Counted from the stretch's first letter, positions 34,841 to 45,228 are shown. The stretch: DNA of 64,000 nucleotides from Proteus vulgaris (GCF_033708015.1 NZ_CP137920.1:1488001-1552000), one strand, 5' to 3'. Made by a program: numbers and translations. Notes: generated from the letters alone by a model not told the origin.

Positions 34841-34959
34841 GTGTTTCTTCACATTTCACATAAAGCTAAATAAGATTAACCTTTTCTGTATACCAAACAA
34901 CTGATTTTAAGAGGTCGCCTAGTGCGGCCTTTTTCTTTATCTAAACACAAGGATCTATT

Positions 34960-35286
34960 ATGCCAAGTACCGCGACTGGTGCCACAGTCGCTGTTATTGC
35001 CTCTAAAGATAACAATAAGAAAAAGCTTCTATTATTTATTCTCTCATTTATTACTAGGGCTTTAGTTACTGAGCCTATAGATCAATTAATAAAGCAAAAA
35101 CTTGATTATGAATTGGGTGGCACTTTAACGGTCATTCTAGTTTCTGCTCTATTTATCTCCGCATTACTGATCATTGCCAAGAGTGAAAGCCTCACTAAAG
35201 CAATTTCATGGTTTTCAAAACTGATAGAAAAAAACTTTACCACGATTATCGATGTTTTATCGGGAAAAGGGCGGGATAAGAAATGA
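34960..35286 (+). CDS. Putative phage-type membrane protein (holin-like)
   Basis: The 108-residue protein has two membrane segments (KLLLFILSFITRALVTEPI; LTVILVSALFISALLIIAKS) and a basic C-terminus (GKGRDKK). It overlaps the start of a holin-like pseudogene by four bases, the usual spacing of lysis genes in phages and bacteriocin loci. Function is inferred from position and shape only. Confidence 0.5.
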   Translation: MPSTATGATVAVIASKDNNKKKLLLFILSFITRALVTEPIDQLIKQKLDYELGGTLTVILVSALFISALLIIAKSESLTKAISWFSKLIEKNFTTIIDVLSGKGRDKK

Positions 35287-35571
35287 TCTACCTCTTGGCA
35301 ATTTGGAACGATAAACAGCTTTTATTGAATTGGGCTAATGTTGTGATCATCACGGCAATAGTGGTTCGATTGTTTTTTGTCAGTACAAATCTAATAGAGA
35401 TTCATGGGTTGGTACCGTATTGATCATTCTTTGTGTGTGGAAATATCTGAGCTTTTATCGGCTAAATCTATGGCAGGGTTATCGAGTATAGCGAGCAATT
35501 TATTTTTATGTGCATTAGTGATTGCCGCTAAAGGTAATGTGATGCAGGTATTTAAGAAGGTAAAACAATGA
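35283..35571 (+). pseudogene. Holin-like gene broken by frameshifts
   Basis: The frame starts MIYLLAIWNDKQLLLNWANV and stops early after GLVPY. Further parts appear in other frames: DSWVGTVLIILCVWKYLSFY, then ELLSAKSMAGLSSIASNLFL followed by CALVIAAKGNVMQVFKKVKQ and stop at 35571. Joined, they give a normal phage holin of about 95 residues with three membrane segments. At least two indels are needed, so it is a pseudogene. Confidence 0.7.
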
Positions 35572-35574
35572 GGT

Positions 35575-35775
35575 AAGAATTTTATCCAAAGTAACAGAAC
35601 TCGAATGCGAAATGGTTTGGCACCAAGGGCTAGATATAAAGATCGTGTTGGAGGGATACGTTCCTTTTAGCTTCACCATATTAAGCCTATTATTGAAGAT
35701 GGTGGAGTTTATGATATGGATAATATCCGCATTGTTACCCCTAAACGACACATTGATATTCATAGAGGAAAATAA
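35575..35775 (+). pseudogene. Colicin/S-pyocin-type DNase C-terminal fragment with in-frame stop
   Basis: The frame reads NRTRMRNGLAPRARYKDRVG then GIRSF, stop, [20 protein letters not shown] and [14 protein letters not shown]. The last part is nearly the same as the HNH active site of colicin E9 and pyocin S DNases (HH, N, H, H all present). A TAG replaces the Glu codon usual before LHH. No N-terminal receptor or translocation domain remains: the fragment starts right after the holin-like pseudogene. An immunity gene follows by three bases. Confidence 0.85.
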
Positions 35776-35777
35776 TC

Positions 35778-36037
35778 ATGGAACTGAAAAATAGTATCAG
35801 TGATTATACTGAAGCTGAGTTTTTAGCTTTTGTAAAAAAATATTTAATGTTGAAAATACATCAGAAAAAGAAGATATAAAAAATATTCTTTTATTTAAGA
35901 AATTGACAGAACATCCTGATGGTTCGGATTTAATTTATTACCCTAATGATAATCGAGAAGATAGCCCTGAAGGGGTTGTAAAAGAAGTTAAAGAATGGCG
36001 GGCTAAAAATGGTAAGCCTGGATTTAAAAAAGGTTAG
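35778..36037 (+). pseudogene. Colicin DNase immunity protein (Im9-like), one-base frameshift
   Basis: The start MELKNSISDYTEAEFLAFVK matches colicin DNase immunity proteins. After a run of seven A (GTAAAAAAATATTT) the frame breaks, and the rest is found in the next frame: TEHPDGSDLIYYPNDNREDS, then PEGVVKEVKEWRAKNGKPGF and KKG. Adding one A restores an 86-residue protein, the exact size of Im9. The DNase-binding helix III (DSDLIYYP type) is kept. The A run could also allow slippage, so partial expression is not ruled out. Confidence 0.85.
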
Positions 36038-36063
36038 TCATTACTCTTGTTAAATTAATCGAG

Positions 36064-36085
36064 GCCTCTTAACGGAGGCTTTTTA
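36064..36085 (+). terminator. Terminator after the immunity gene
   Basis: GCCTC and GAGGC (preceded by further G) form a stem around TTAACG with TTTTTATT following. Confidence 0.65.
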
Positions 36086-36184
36086 TTCCAAATAGGACCT
36101 AGAAAAAATTAGAGAGTTAATCAATCTTAACACACTCGCCTTCAATAAAACTCTCTCCATCGAATGACCTCAAAACATGAGTAA

Positions 36185-36418
36185 TCACTCTGTTTTCAAA
36201 TACTGTACTGAATTTCCATCCGGCAACTTCTTACTTCTCTCGCGATAAAACGCTAGTCGTTCATTAAAGTGCTCGCGTAAATGTGTTGGTTGTTGTCGTT
36301 CAACTTCTGAGGCAACAACTGGCATATTGAGGCGTTCTTTATATGCGACACCACTTGCTGCCAAATCGACATTAATCTTGTCTTTTTTTTCTTGAGTTAG
36401 TTCAGCAAGATTTTTCAT
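36185..36418 (-). CDS. Small prophage-end protein, paralogue of the gene at 14452
   Basis: The 77-residue protein begins [20 protein letters not shown] and ends [12 protein letters not shown]. It differs from the 65-residue paralogue at 14452 mainly by a 12-residue insertion ([12 protein letters not shown] region). I chose the ATG at 36418 to match the paralogue; the frame extends upstream to 36490. It lies beside the attachment repeat, as the other copy lies beside the end of the tail module. Function unknown. Confidence 0.6.
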   Translation of the reverse strand: MKNLAELTQEKKDKINVDLAASGVAYKERLNMPVVASEVERQQPTHLREHFNERLAFYRERSKKLPDGNSVQYLKTE

Positions 36419-36454
36419 TTGATAAGCTCTATTAATGAAATGGAGGGTAATTAT

Positions 36455-36636
36455 AGCATAAGCATAGGGCGAGGATTGGAACTTAAACAAGGTAAATCTG
36501 ATGTGGGTTTTACACCAGTATTACACCAGTTTTACACCAAGCAAATTCCAAACATAAAAAAACCAACCGTAATTGGTTGGTTTTCTTAATTAAAAATGGT
36601 CGGCATGATAGGATTTGAACCTACGACCCCTGACAC
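36455..36636. repeat. Attachment-site repeat, tRNA-proximal copy, with TTACACCA direct repeats
   Basis: This copy matches 33897-34060 and includes the 3' end of the tRNA. It also carries three TTACACCA direct repeats at 36510, 36521 and 36532, spaced 11 bases, which resemble integrase arm sites. The tRNA terminator (ACCAACC...GGTTGGT) lies at 36561-36581. Confidence 0.7.
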
Positions 36637-36673
36637 CCCATGACAGTGCGCTACCAGGCTGCGCTACATGCCG
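36597..36673 (-). tRNA. proL: tRNA-Pro (GGG)
   Basis: The 77-base minus-strand gene folds into a full cloverleaf with CGGCATG/CATGCCG acceptor arm, anticodon GGG (plus-strand 36637-36639), GGTTCAAATCC T arm and encoded CCA. It is close to E. coli proL, including the U-U pair in the anticodon stem, and lies next to yejM as in E. coli. Its 3' end served as an integration target. Confidence 0.95.
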
Positions 36674-36759
36674 TTTGTGCCTTGTATATTACTGTTTTTG
36701 ACTGCTAAAGCAACCCTTTGTTAATTAAGTGGTGTAATTTTATACGTTATTTAATAGTG

Positions 36760-38496
36760 CTAGCGTTCAATGAAACGCTTTTGCTCAGCCAGAACTTGCA
36801 GCAATAATTTTAAATCCGGTTTTGCTGAGCTAATCTCTTGCCCTGATTTATCAAATAAAGCGTACCGACCATGCTTATCTATCAATAAGGTATTATCGGG
36901 TAAAAAGACGACAAATGCCTCGTCATCACCTGTAAAAATCCATGGATGATTACGGGTGCTTGCGAATAAATCTTCACCTTGTGAATAGTTATCTGCTGGA
37001 CTAATGACATGTAAAACATGCTGCATCAAGGTTGTCATAATATCTTGATGGCTTGTCATTCGCTCAATAACCTGTGGCGTCATATTTGGCCAATGTATTA
37101 TCAATGGTACTTGTGACTGGCTTAAATTAAAGGTGGTCTTATTTGAAAGCCACTGATTAACTTGCTTCTTATTATTGTCTTGATGATAGCTAGAAGTGAC
37201 AACCACAACCGTATTATCGAGCACTTTGGTTTCTTGTAATGTCTTAAATATTGTCTCTAATTGGTCATTTAATGTGGTGCGTTGCGATGCATTATTGGTA
37301 TGACCATTAATTTGTAAGAAAGAGAACCAAGGAGCTATTTGGCTGTTTTGGACCAACCAACGATCCCAACTATCAATTGTGGCATTGTTATCACCACTAC
37401 GTGATGTTGGGAGTGAGAAATCGGATAGCACAGCTTGTTTAAACAATGGTGTTTGAAAACCATTAGTGGAAAACATGGCTAATTGGTAGTTTCGATAACT
37501 TAACGCATCGAAAAGTGCAGAGTTTTTTCTGCTACTTAATACACTGTCTAAATAAGACGGTGAAATACCATAAAATAAGCCAAATAATGCTGTATCATTA
37601 TTAATACCTGATGAATAATGCCTTGAGAAATAAAGATTATCTTGTGCAAATTTTTGCAGACTTGGTAGTTCAGACACTTCTTCGTTACCTAACCCATCAA
37701 TGACAACCACCAGCAAGTTATAAGAATAGGTATCCTTGGCATAGATTAATGGAGCAAGAGGATAGGTGATACCTTGTGCTGCTGGGTTACCTTCACTGAT
37801 AACGCGTTGCTCATATTCTGATTGATTAATAAAGCCATGGCGCTCAAGGAATTTACGTGCTGTCATTGGATACGATAATGGTAAATTAGCACGTTGCATG
37901 GTGATTGGGCGGTAGAAGTTAGCATCAGCCCAAATAGACATAGAGTGAGATAATATAAAGCAAGTAATAAAGACACCAGCTAATGGTTTACCCCAACGCT
38001 GGCGATTTAAGCTGCGTAATTTTTGCCAGCTCCATGTTGCAAAAAGCATTTCAATAAGAAAGATGATGGGAATGCCAATAAAGATAAGTTGCCATTCACG
38101 TGCCATTTCGCCTTCATCTGGATTAATTACAAGATCCCAAACAAGTTGAGTCAAATGGAGCTGAAATTGCTGGTAAACGGCGATATCAAAAATAAGGATA
38201 GTTAATCCAGCACTGGCAAGGGCGCAGGAGATAACTCTAAGTAGCCGTTGAGAAATTGCTATAAAGGTGAGGGGAAAAAGGATGAGTATATAGATAGCAA
38301 AGACAATAAAACTAAAATGTCCCATCCAACTCACAATAGCGTAAAAACGACCAGCAAAAGTTGCAGGCCAATCAGAAATAAACAGGTAACGGCTCCCAAG
38401 CAGTAAGCTTAGAATAATATTAAATAGCGCAAACCAGTGACCCCAACTGATCATTTGGGATACTTTTTCACGATAGGACTGAGGTCTCGTTACCAT
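36760..38496 (-). CDS. lapC: LPS-synthesis regulator LapC (YejM/PbgA)
   Basis: The 578-residue inner-membrane protein has five N-terminal membrane helices (to about residue 190, DUF3413 part) and a periplasmic sulfatase-like domain with LLVVVIDGLGNEEVSELPSL near residue 255. It senses periplasmic lipid A and controls LpxC turnover through LapB/FtsH. The sulfatase active site is degenerate (no CxPxR), as in its homologues. It is downstream of yejL in the same orientation with 26 bases between, as in E. coli. Confidence 0.92.
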   Translation of the reverse strand: MVTRPQSYREKVSQMISWGHWFALFNIILSLLLGSRYLFISDWPATFAGRFYAIVSWMGHFSFIVFAIYILILFPLTFIAISQRLLRVISCALASAGLTILIFDIAVYQQFQLHLTQLVWDLVINPDEGEMAREWQLIFIGIPIIFLIEMLFATWSWQKLRSLNRQRWGKPLAGVFITCFILSHSMSIWADANFYRPITMQRANLPLSYPMTARKFLERHGFINQSEYEQRVISEGNPAAQGITYPLAPLIYAKDTYSYNLLVVVIDGLGNEEVSELPSLQKFAQDNLYFSRHYSSGINNDTALFGLFYGISPSYLDSVLSSRKNSALFDALSYRNYQLAMFSTNGFQTPLFKQAVLSDFSLPTSRSGDNNATIDSWDRWLVQNSQIAPWFSFLQINGHTNNASQRTTLNDQLETIFKTLQETKVLDNTVVVVTSSYHQDNNKKQVNQWLSNKTTFNLSQSQVPLIIHWPNMTPQVIERMTSHQDIMTTLMQHVLHVISPADNYSQGEDLFASTRNHPWIFTGDDEAFVVFLPDNTLLIDKHGRYALFDKSGQEISSAKPDLKLLLQVLAEQKRFIER

Positions 38497-38522
38497 GTCT
38501 ATAAATAATTTTTCTATGTTTA

Positions 38523-38750
38523 TTAGTGAATATTGCCTTCATCAATTGAAGCACGTAATGCGTGAACAAAAGAATCAGCAATCAGCATCCGTTGAGCAGG
38601 GGCAATACTTGTATTAATTAAGTTTGTCACCATGTTCCCCAACACCATCAAAGAAAGATCTGTAGGAGTATGATGTTTTTCAAGAACGCTGACAAGTTCT
38701 GCAAGTAATTGCTCAACTTGTTCATCACTATAACGGGATTTTTGTGGCAT
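38523..38750 (-). CDS. yejL: YejL family protein (UPF0352)
   Basis: The 75-residue protein [20 protein letters not shown], then [20 protein letters not shown] and TNLINTSI, matches YejL throughout. It is a small helical dimer of unknown function and forms an operon with lapC. It is divergent from yejK, the same layout as in E. coli. Confidence 0.92.
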   Translation of the reverse strand: MPQKSRYSDEQVEQLLAELVSVLEKHHTPTDLSLMVLGNMVTNLINTSIAPAQRMLIADSFVHALRASIDEGNIH

Positions 38751-38904
38751 AAAATCTGAATTCCTACTAAATGTATAAAACGCTATATGTTACCGTATTA
38801 CTAGGTCTTTTTCCGCTATTAAATTAATTAATTTTCCCTTGATACTGAAAGTAGGGAGTGTTTGAATACGCGCACGGAAAGAGACGCAATAGAAGAGGAC
38901 GACC

Positions 38905-39909
38905 ATGAGTCTAGATATTAACCAATTAGTTTTGCATCAACTTATTAAGCGAGATGAGCAGACATTAGAAGTTGTGCTACGTGATTCACTCTTAGAAATT
39001 GAACCGGTTGTTCAGGAGATGGTTGAAGAGTTGCATCGCGTATATAGTGCAAAAAGTAAAGCTTATGGTCTGTTTAATGAAGAAAGCGAATTAGCAGAAG
39101 CGTTACGTTTACAACGTAAAGGTGAAGAGAACTTTTTAGGGTTTTCACGAGCTGCAACTGTGAGACTAAAAGATGAATTGGCAAAATATCCTTTTGCAGA
39201 AGGTGGTACGGTTCTATTCTGTCACTATCGCTATTTAGCTGTGGATTACCTTTTAATTGCTGTATTGAGTAGTTGTAACAGTATGTGGGTAAATGACAGC
39301 CTTGATGTATCATCGACACGCTATTTAGATATTCCTCATGCAGACATTATTGCTCGTATTGATTTAACTGAGTGGGAAACGGCGCCTGATTCTTTACGTT
39401 ATTTAACGTTTTTAAAAGGTCGTGTTGGACGTAAGGTCTCTGATTTCTTTATGGATTTTTTAGGTGCTCAAGAAGGTTTAAACGCTAAAATTCAAAATAA
39501 AGGTCTCTTACAAGCGGTTGACGATTTTTGTGAAGCATCAGAAATGGGCAAGCAAGAGCGTCAAACTTGTCGTGAGCAAGTATATAGCTACTGTAACGAG
39601 CAATTACAATCGGGCGAAGAAATTGCCTTAACAGAGCTTGCTGCAGAATTACCGTCTTTGGGTGATCAAAACTTTGCTCAATTTACGGAAGAGAAGGGTT
39701 ATGAATTAGCTGAAACATTCCCAGCAGATCGCAGCACGTTGCGTCAACTGATGAAGTACTCAGGAAGTGGTGGTGGATTAACCGTGAATTTTGATGCGAA
39801 ATTATTAGGAGAGAGAATATTCTGGGATCCAGCAACAGATACGCTCACGATTAAAGGTACTCCGCCTAATTTACGTGATCAGTTACAACGTAGAGCATCA
39901 GAAAAATAA
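38905..39909 (+). CDS. yejK: Nucleoid-associated protein YejK (NdpA)
   Basis: The 334-residue protein starts [20 protein letters not shown] and contains [20 protein letters not shown] and [20 protein letters not shown], the YejK signatures. It is a spermidine-nucleoid component of unclear role. Length is as in E. coli (335). A GAGG-rich site lies before the ATG. Confidence 0.92.
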   Translation: MSLDINQLVLHQLIKRDEQTLEVVLRDSLLEIEPVVQEMVEELHRVYSAKSKAYGLFNEESELAEALRLQRKGEENFLGFSRAATVRLKDELAKYPFAEGGTVLFCHYRYLAVDYLLIAVLSSCNSMWVNDSLDVSSTRYLDIPHADIIARIDLTEWETAPDSLRYLTFLKGRVGRKVSDFFMDFLGAQEGLNAKIQNKGLLQAVDDFCEASEMGKQERQTCREQVYSYCNEQLQSGEEIALTELAAELPSLGDQNFAQFTEEKGYELAETFPADRSTLRQLMKYSGSGGGLTVNFDAKLLGERIFWDPATDTLTIKGTPPNLRDQLQRRASEK

Positions 39910-39927
39910 TTAAGTAGTAGAAACAAA

Positions 39928-39950
39928 TAACGCCACATTAAGTGGCGTTA
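39928..39950. terminator. Hairpin between convergent yejK and rplY
   Basis: TAACGCCAC and GTGGCGTTA form a nine-base stem around ATTAA. No long T run follows on the plus strand, so it is a moderate terminator for either gene. Confidence 0.55.
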
Positions 39951-39991
39951 CATGCTCGGCGTCCCGAAAATAAAGCTCGAAGGGTGGCTTA

Positions 39992-40276
39992 TTAAGCGCG
40001 CAGGAAGTCGATGTGAGTAATTTTTGGCTTATACTCGTGACGTTGCACTGCTTTAACTTTAACTTTAGTTTCTTTGCCATCGATAACCAGGTTTACGAAA
40101 TCTGAATAGAATTCTGATTTGTGTTCTTGGTTGATAACTTCGTTGTGATCTAAATCGATAGCGATTGGCTCTTCATTTCCGCCATAAACGATAGCAGGAA
40201 AACGGTTAGCCACACGCAGGCGGCGGCTCGCACCCTTACCCTGCTCTTTACGTACAGTTGCATTAATAGTTAACAT
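39992..40276 (-). CDS. rplY: 50S ribosomal protein L25
   Basis: The 94-residue protein [20 protein letters not shown], then [12 protein letters not shown], is the short L25 form that binds 5S rRNA loop E. Length equals that of E. coli. Codon use is strongly biased to favoured codons, unlike neighbours, as expected for a ribosomal protein. Confidence 0.97.
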   Translation of the reverse strand: MLTINATVRKEQGKGASRRLRVANRFPAIVYGGNEEPIAIDLDHNEVINQEHKSEFYSDFVNLVIDGKETKVKVKAVQRHEYKPKITHIDFLRA

Positions 40277-40420
40277 CTTTTTTCTCTTATAAAAAAGAAA
40301 GAAAATACATACTTGTTACAGGCGACCCAGCAACAAGCTCGAGATTTGGTTTATCTAAAAATAGATAAAGCGGGGCGCATTTTAACGAAAAAGTCCCTTA
40401 ACAGCAAATATAAATCCAGA

Positions 40421-42184
40421 TTAATACAGGGTATTTGCTTTTCGGTAGCGACCGGCATAGTCAAAAATCTTATTTCTTATTTTCCAGAAGTTCTCTTTTT
40501 TACCTTTATGAGCCACAATAAAGTCAGGATGACGCAACAAATCGAACTGTTTAATGATGTCGTTGGCATTATGCCAAACGAAAGGAACGCCCGGTGCGCG
40601 TTGATGTTCACGTAAAAATTTTACTTCAAAGACTTTTCGTTGAGCTGGTGTTGTTAGTCGAAAACGTTCAGAGACAGAAGTGCCTTCTTCATCGTAATAA
40701 TTAATTTCTAACCATTCACCTTTAACATCATTTCCTGATTTAAATTGCATCCCACCACAACGCAGAACTAATGCCCCTTTGAGTTTTAATGCCGCTTTGA
40801 GCATATCATCAGGATCAACTAAGATCTCATCACAATGAATACAGCGACGTGCTGCAATATCATTTTCTTCATTACAGTGGGGGCATAACTTAAAGCGGAA
40901 TCGAAATTCACATTGTTGTTTTTGCCCTTTTTTATTGAGTTCCCAGCCTTGGCAACGGCGGCCATAGTGTTCAATGATGTCTCCATCAGTATCTACAATA
41001 CCCCAAAAGGTATTGGCAAATTGGCAAATTGGGCAAAAAACTTGTACAGGCTGACTATTTGGATTGGGTTTTTTAGTACCGACTTCGGGTAGATAGAGAT
41101 CATGAGGATTACCAGCATAATCTAAAATGAGACATTCTGTTTTTCCTGCAAATAATCTTAATCCTCGTCCTACAATTTGTTGGTATAAACTCACAGATTC
41201 AGTAGGGCGTAAGATAGCAATTAAATCGACATGAGGTGCATCAAAACCGGTTGTTAGTACGGCAACATTAACCATATAACGTAATTTTTGTTGCTTAAAA
41301 CGGGAAATAAGATCATCACGTTCATAAGATGGTGTATCCGCACTGACTAATGCCGCTTCATCTTGTGGTAAAAGAGAAAGGATCTCTTTTGCATGTTCAA
41401 CCGTTGCCGCAAATATCATTACACCTCGGCAATTTTTTGCATATTCAACAATTTGAGCAACAATATGAGGTGTAATACGTTTTTGCCTTTTTATTTCACG
41501 GTTTAGATCTTCTTCATTAAATATTCCATTTTGACTTGCTCTGACTTGGCTAAAATCATATTGCAATATAGGCATATCTAGACGAGTTGGCGGAACTAAA
41601 AAATGATTGCTTATCATATAGCGCAAAGGTAATTCATAGATACAATCACGGAAAAAGCAGTTTTCATCGCCTCTGATCATACCGTGATAATGATATTGAT
41701 AAATCCAACCCGTCGGTAAACGATAAGGTGTTGCCGTTAATCCTAAGATCCGTAATTGGGGATTAATGGATTGCAATTGCTTAATGACTTGCTGATATTG
41801 GCTATCTTCAGACAAACTAATGCGATGGCATTCATCAATAATAAGAAGAGAAAAAGTATCACTAAACTGCGATAAATTACGGGCAACAGATTGCACACTA
41901 CCAAAAACAACTTTTCTGCTACTCTCTTTTTGTTGCAATCCCGCCGCAAAAATATCCGCAGATAGACCATAGGCCTCATATTTGCTATGGTTCTGTTCTA
42001 CTAATTCTTTTACGTGTGCTAGCACCAATACACGTCCGCGCGCTCTTTTAGCGAGTTCTGCAATGACTAAACTTTTTCCTGCGCCAGTAGGTAATACAAT
42101 TACCGCAGGTGTATTGTGTTGGCGAAAATAAGAGATTGTCGCATTAACTGCGTCAAGTTGATAAGGTCTGAGTGTAAAAGCCAT
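40421..42184 (-). CDS. radD: DEAD/DEAH-box helicase RadD (YejH)
   Basis: The 587-residue helicase has Walker A in [19 protein letters not shown], motif II DECHRIS, motif [12 protein letters not shown], and a zinc-binding part ([28 protein letters not shown]). It helps repair double-strand breaks with RecA. I chose the ATG at 42184 ([13 protein letters not shown]) because it matches the usual N-terminus; the frame extends upstream without support. It lies convergent to no gene and divergent from rsuA, as in E. coli. Confidence 0.92.
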   Translation of the reverse strand: MAFTLRPYQLDAVNATISYFRQHNTPAVIVLPTGAGKSLVIAELAKRARGRVLVLAHVKELVEQNHSKYEAYGLSADIFAAGLQQKESSRKVVFGSVQSVARNLSQFSDTFSLLIIDECHRISLSEDSQYQQVIKQLQSINPQLRILGLTATPYRLPTGWIYQYHYHGMIRGDENCFFRDCIYELPLRYMISNHFLVPPTRLDMPILQYDFSQVRASQNGIFNEEDLNREIKRQKRITPHIVAQIVEYAKNCRGVMIFAATVEHAKEILSLLPQDEAALVSADTPSYERDDLISRFKQQKLRYMVNVAVLTTGFDAPHVDLIAILRPTESVSLYQQIVGRGLRLFAGKTECLILDYAGNPHDLYLPEVGTKKPNPNSQPVQVFCPICQFANTFWGIVDTDGDIIEHYGRRCQGWELNKKGQKQQCEFRFRFKLCPHCNEENDIAARRCIHCDEILVDPDDMLKAALKLKGALVLRCGGMQFKSGNDVKGEWLEINYYDEEGTSVSERFRLTTPAQRKVFEVKFLREHQRAPGVPFVWHNANDIIKQFDLLRHPDFIVAHKGKKENFWKIRNKIFDYAGRYRKANTLY

Positions 42185-42364
42185 AACTTTATATAAGAAA
42201 TCAAACGGACGGTCAGCGTAACATTTTTTTATGGGGAGCGCGAACAAGGGGGAGTTAAGCGCGTGATAGTTTATTTATAAATTAATTAGTTGTTTTATTG
42301 TTAATATTCATTTTTAATAGATGCCTCATATCAGATGGTATTCTTCCATTTTTCAGAGAAATTC

Positions 42365-43069
42365 ATGCGATTAGATAAATTTTTATCCCAGCAATTGGGT
42401 ATTAGCCGTAGCTTGATCCTTCGTGAATTAAGAGCAGGGCTTGTAACAATTGATGGCGAAATAGTGAAAAGCGGCTCAACCAAAATTGCACCAGAGCAAG
42501 AAGTCGCGTATGACGGCAATGTCTTAACTCAAATTTTGGGGCCTCGTTACTTTATGTTGAATAAGCCAATCGGCTATGTCTGTTCAACTGACGATCCTGT
42601 TAATCCAACAATTCTCTATTTTATTGATGAACCTTTGGCACATAAGTTACATGCTGCTGGGCGTTTAGATATTGATACAACAGGGCTTGTTTTATTAACG
42701 GATAATGGTCAATGGTCACATCGTATTACGGCACCTAAACATCATTGTGAGAAAACCTATCGAGTTACGTTAGAAGAGCCGATTGGAGAGTCTGTTGCCG
42801 AACAATTTCAAAAAGGTGTTCAACTCAATGGTGAAAAAAATCTAACAAAACCCGCTATGTTAGAAATTATTACCCCCACAGAAGTCAAACTTACTATTAG
42901 TGAAGGCAAATATCACCAAGTAAAACGTATGTTTGCCGCTGTGGGTAATCATGTCAGTGCATTACATCGTGAGCGTATTGGGGATATCACATTAGATGAG
43001 ACTTTAGCTGAGGGCGAATATCGTCCATTAACAGAAGAAGAGATCAACAGCATTCACCTACCTCAATAA
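42365..43069 (+). CDS. rsuA: 16S rRNA pseudouridine-516 synthase RsuA
   Basis: The 234-residue enzyme has an N-terminal S4 RNA-binding domain ([20 protein letters not shown]) and the RluB/RsuA catalytic motif [19 protein letters not shown] with the conserved Asp near residue 104. It makes pseudouridine 516 in 16S rRNA. I chose the ATG at 42365, matching the family start, over an in-frame ATG at 42335. It is followed by bcr after 37 bases, as in E. coli. Confidence 0.94.
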   Translation: MRLDKFLSQQLGISRSLILRELRAGLVTIDGEIVKSGSTKIAPEQEVAYDGNVLTQILGPRYFMLNKPIGYVCSTDDPVNPTILYFIDEPLAHKLHAAGRLDIDTTGLVLLTDNGQWSHRITAPKHHCEKTYRVTLEEPIGESVAEQFQKGVQLNGEKNLTKPAMLEIITPTEVKLTISEGKYHQVKRMFAAVGNHVSALHRERIGDITLDETLAEGEYRPLTEEEINSIHLPQ

Positions 43070-43106
43070 TTATTATTTATCCTGTCGTTTTTGGGAGTTT
43101 ATCTGC

Positions 43107-44291
43107 GTGCAACAGCAACGTTCGTCGTACCTTAGTCTCATTTTAATACTGGGACTTATTTCCATGCTTATGCCATTGGCTATAGATATGTATTTGCCAA
43201 GTTTACCCACGATTGCGCAAGATTTTGGTGTGCCTAGTGGCAAAGTGCAAATGACATTAAGTATCTATATTTTTGGTTTTGCTATTGGGCAATTAGTTTA
43301 TGGTCCTATGGCTGATAGCTTGGGTCGTAAGCCTGTCATTTTGGGCGGCGTAATTGTTTTTGCTTTTGCCTCTAGTGCATGTGCATTATCTGAATCAATA
43401 GATGTGCTAATTGGAATGCGTTTTTTACATGGTTTTGCTGCAGCTGCGGCAAGTGTTGTTATTAATGCATTGATGCGAGATATGTTTTCTAGAGATGACT
43501 TCTCTAGAAGTATGTCTTTTGTTGCGCTTGTTATGACGATTGCACCTTTATTAGCGCCACTATTAGGTGCTTGGGTAATGAATTGGTTTTCATGGCATGC
43601 TATTTTCTGGAGTATCGCGATAGCTGCAGTAATTGCATCTGCATTAATTGCTTTTTATATTCCAGAAACGTTACCCAAAGAGCGTCGGCAACGCTTTAGT
43701 TTAAGAGTGACATTTAGCCAATTTATTAGTCTGTTTAGAACACGTCGTGTCCTTTGCTATATTTTGGCTTCAGGTTTTTCTTTTGCGGGAATGTTTTCAT
43801 TCCTTAGCGCTGGCCCTTTTGTCTACATCGAACTACATGGTATTCCATTTGATCAATTTGGATTATATTTTGGTTTTAATATCATATTCTTAATTGTGAT
43901 GACAAGCATTAATGGGCGATATGTTCGTCGATTTGGTGCGTTGAATATGTTACGCCTAGGATTAACGATCCAGTGTTTTATGGGGCTCTTTTTATTGCTG
44001 GTGGTCGCGCTTAATCTACATTTCTATTTCCTTGTTGTGGGCGTAGCAATGTATGTGGGAGGGATCGCGATGATCACATCGAATGCGATGGCTGTTATTC
44101 TTGATGATTATCCTCATATGGCAGGGACGGTTTCTTCTCTCGCGGGAACCGTGCGTTTTGGTGTTGGTGCGTTAGTTGGAACGGCTATTGCTCTACTACC
44201 TGCAAAATCAGAATGGCCAATGGTGAGTTCTATGGCATTCTGTGTACTGTTTGCTATGGGATTTATTTTGCTTGCTCGTCGTTATAAATAA
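43107..44291 (+). CDS. bcr: Bcr/CflA multidrug efflux transporter
   Basis: The 394-residue major facilitator protein has 12 membrane helices and the drug:H+ antiporter motifs: [59 protein letters not shown] and the highly conserved [20 protein letters not shown]. It exports bicyclomycin and sulfonamide-like drugs. The start is GTG; a GGGAG sequence lies 11 bases upstream. It probably shares a transcript with rsuA. Confidence 0.92.
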   Translation: MQQQRSSYLSLILILGLISMLMPLAIDMYLPSLPTIAQDFGVPSGKVQMTLSIYIFGFAIGQLVYGPMADSLGRKPVILGGVIVFAFASSACALSESIDVLIGMRFLHGFAAAAASVVINALMRDMFSRDDFSRSMSFVALVMTIAPLLAPLLGAWVMNWFSWHAIFWSIAIAAVIASALIAFYIPETLPKERRQRFSLRVTFSQFISLFRTRRVLCYILASGFSFAGMFSFLSAGPFVYIELHGIPFDQFGLYFGFNIIFLIVMTSINGRYVRRFGALNMLRLGLTIQCFMGLFLLLVVALNLHFYFLVVGVAMYVGGIAMITSNAMAVILDDYPHMAGTVSSLAGTVRFGVGALVGTAIALLPAKSEWPMVSSMAFCVLFAMGFILLARRYK

Positions 44292-44297
44292 GAATAT

Positions 44298-44328
44298 CAC
44301 GCTATAAATAGCAGAAATTTATAGCGTG
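44298..44328 (+). terminator. Hairpin after bcr
   Basis: CACGCTATAAAT and ATTTATAGCGTG form a perfect 12-base stem around a seven-base loop. Only CTCCTCTTTT follows, so it is an incomplete intrinsic terminator. Confidence 0.6.
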
Positions 44329-44810
44329 CTCCTCTTTTCCTGTCTTTATTTCCCCTAAAAATGCCATATTTTCCTCTGCTGTATTTCATGAATCGTTTCA
44401 AATAAGTGTGATTTTTTGATTTGAATCAATACTTGATGTTGTTATTTTGTTAAATTAAGTAAAATTTATTTTAATAATCATCTGTTGTTGTTTTGTTGAT
44501 ATGAAGTATCGTGATAAAAATTGATGGATTGTTCTACTTGAATGCGTAATATTTTATACAATTATTTTATATGGTTGATAAAATGTTAAATAAATGAAAG
44601 AATAATTGAAGAGATTGAGTATTGCAGGCATGAATATCTGCATACACTAAGCTAAATGAATACTTTAATGCGTCTTTTCGCTTTTTTGTAAAGCAATTGT
44701 AATATTCATGTTCTACAATTAACAAAGTTTTAATATGCGTGTGAGCAAGTCAGTTCAAACTCGTATTGATGATGTATTAAATTAACGTGTTGATGAAACA
44801 GGATTGATTT
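44329..44810. other. Long gap before yejG
   Basis: About 480 AT-rich bases with an FNR-box-like palindrome at 44416 and no supportable gene. Either yejG has a long leader or a small RNA is present. Confidence 0.45.
44416..44429. promoter_or_regulatory. FNR-box-like palindrome
   Basis: TTGATTTGAATCAA matches the FNR consensus TTGATN4ATCAA exactly. An AT-rich -10-like TAAATT lies 28 bases from its centre, near the class II spacing. No gene start is close on either side (yejG is 380 bases away). Confidence 0.5.
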
Positions 44811-45158
44811 GTGGATAATGTACAACTTTCGGTAGTTCACAAGCTGCCGCTGAGTTATCGGTGGCTAGCGGGCTTTGCGGGCACAAGAGTAGAAATACTG
44901 CCTGAAAATGATGCTGGAAAGCAAAATACGTTGATTGGCTTAAAACTATTAAGTCATGATGGTATGACACTGGATGAAGCAATACAGAATTTGCGTCAGT
45001 ATCTGAGTAATCTCCATATTGATAGCGTTGTGATTGAATGGGATGGTACGCCTTGTCTTTTCCTTCATAGCGATGATGAATGTGCTGCATTATGTTGCTT
45101 AAAAAACGCGGGTGTCGCTATTGCGGAGCCATTTCCAACGGCATATTCTTATTTATAA
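44811..45158 (+). CDS. yejG: YejG family protein
   Basis: The 115-residue protein DNVQLSVVHKLPLSYRWLAG, then FAGTRVE, ending VAIAEPFPTAYSYL, matches YejG of E. coli over its length. Function is unknown. No strong ribosome site is seen before the GTG/ATG region; the listed start gives the family N-terminus. It lies next to bcr as in E. coli. Confidence 0.88.
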   Translation: MDNVQLSVVHKLPLSYRWLAGFAGTRVEILPENDAGKQNTLIGLKLLSHDGMTLDEAIQNLRQYLSNLHIDSVVIEWDGTPCLFLHSDDECAALCCLKNAGVAIAEPFPTAYSYL

Positions 45159-45228
45159 CAGCAAGTTAATGTTACAAACTTAACATAGTTACTGTACGGT
45201 TTTATCCAGATCGAGAATATAAAAAAAG

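Noticed and set aside
36064..36085. Second attachment core
   Set aside because: The palindrome is a terminator of the immunity gene and does not match the tRNA end.
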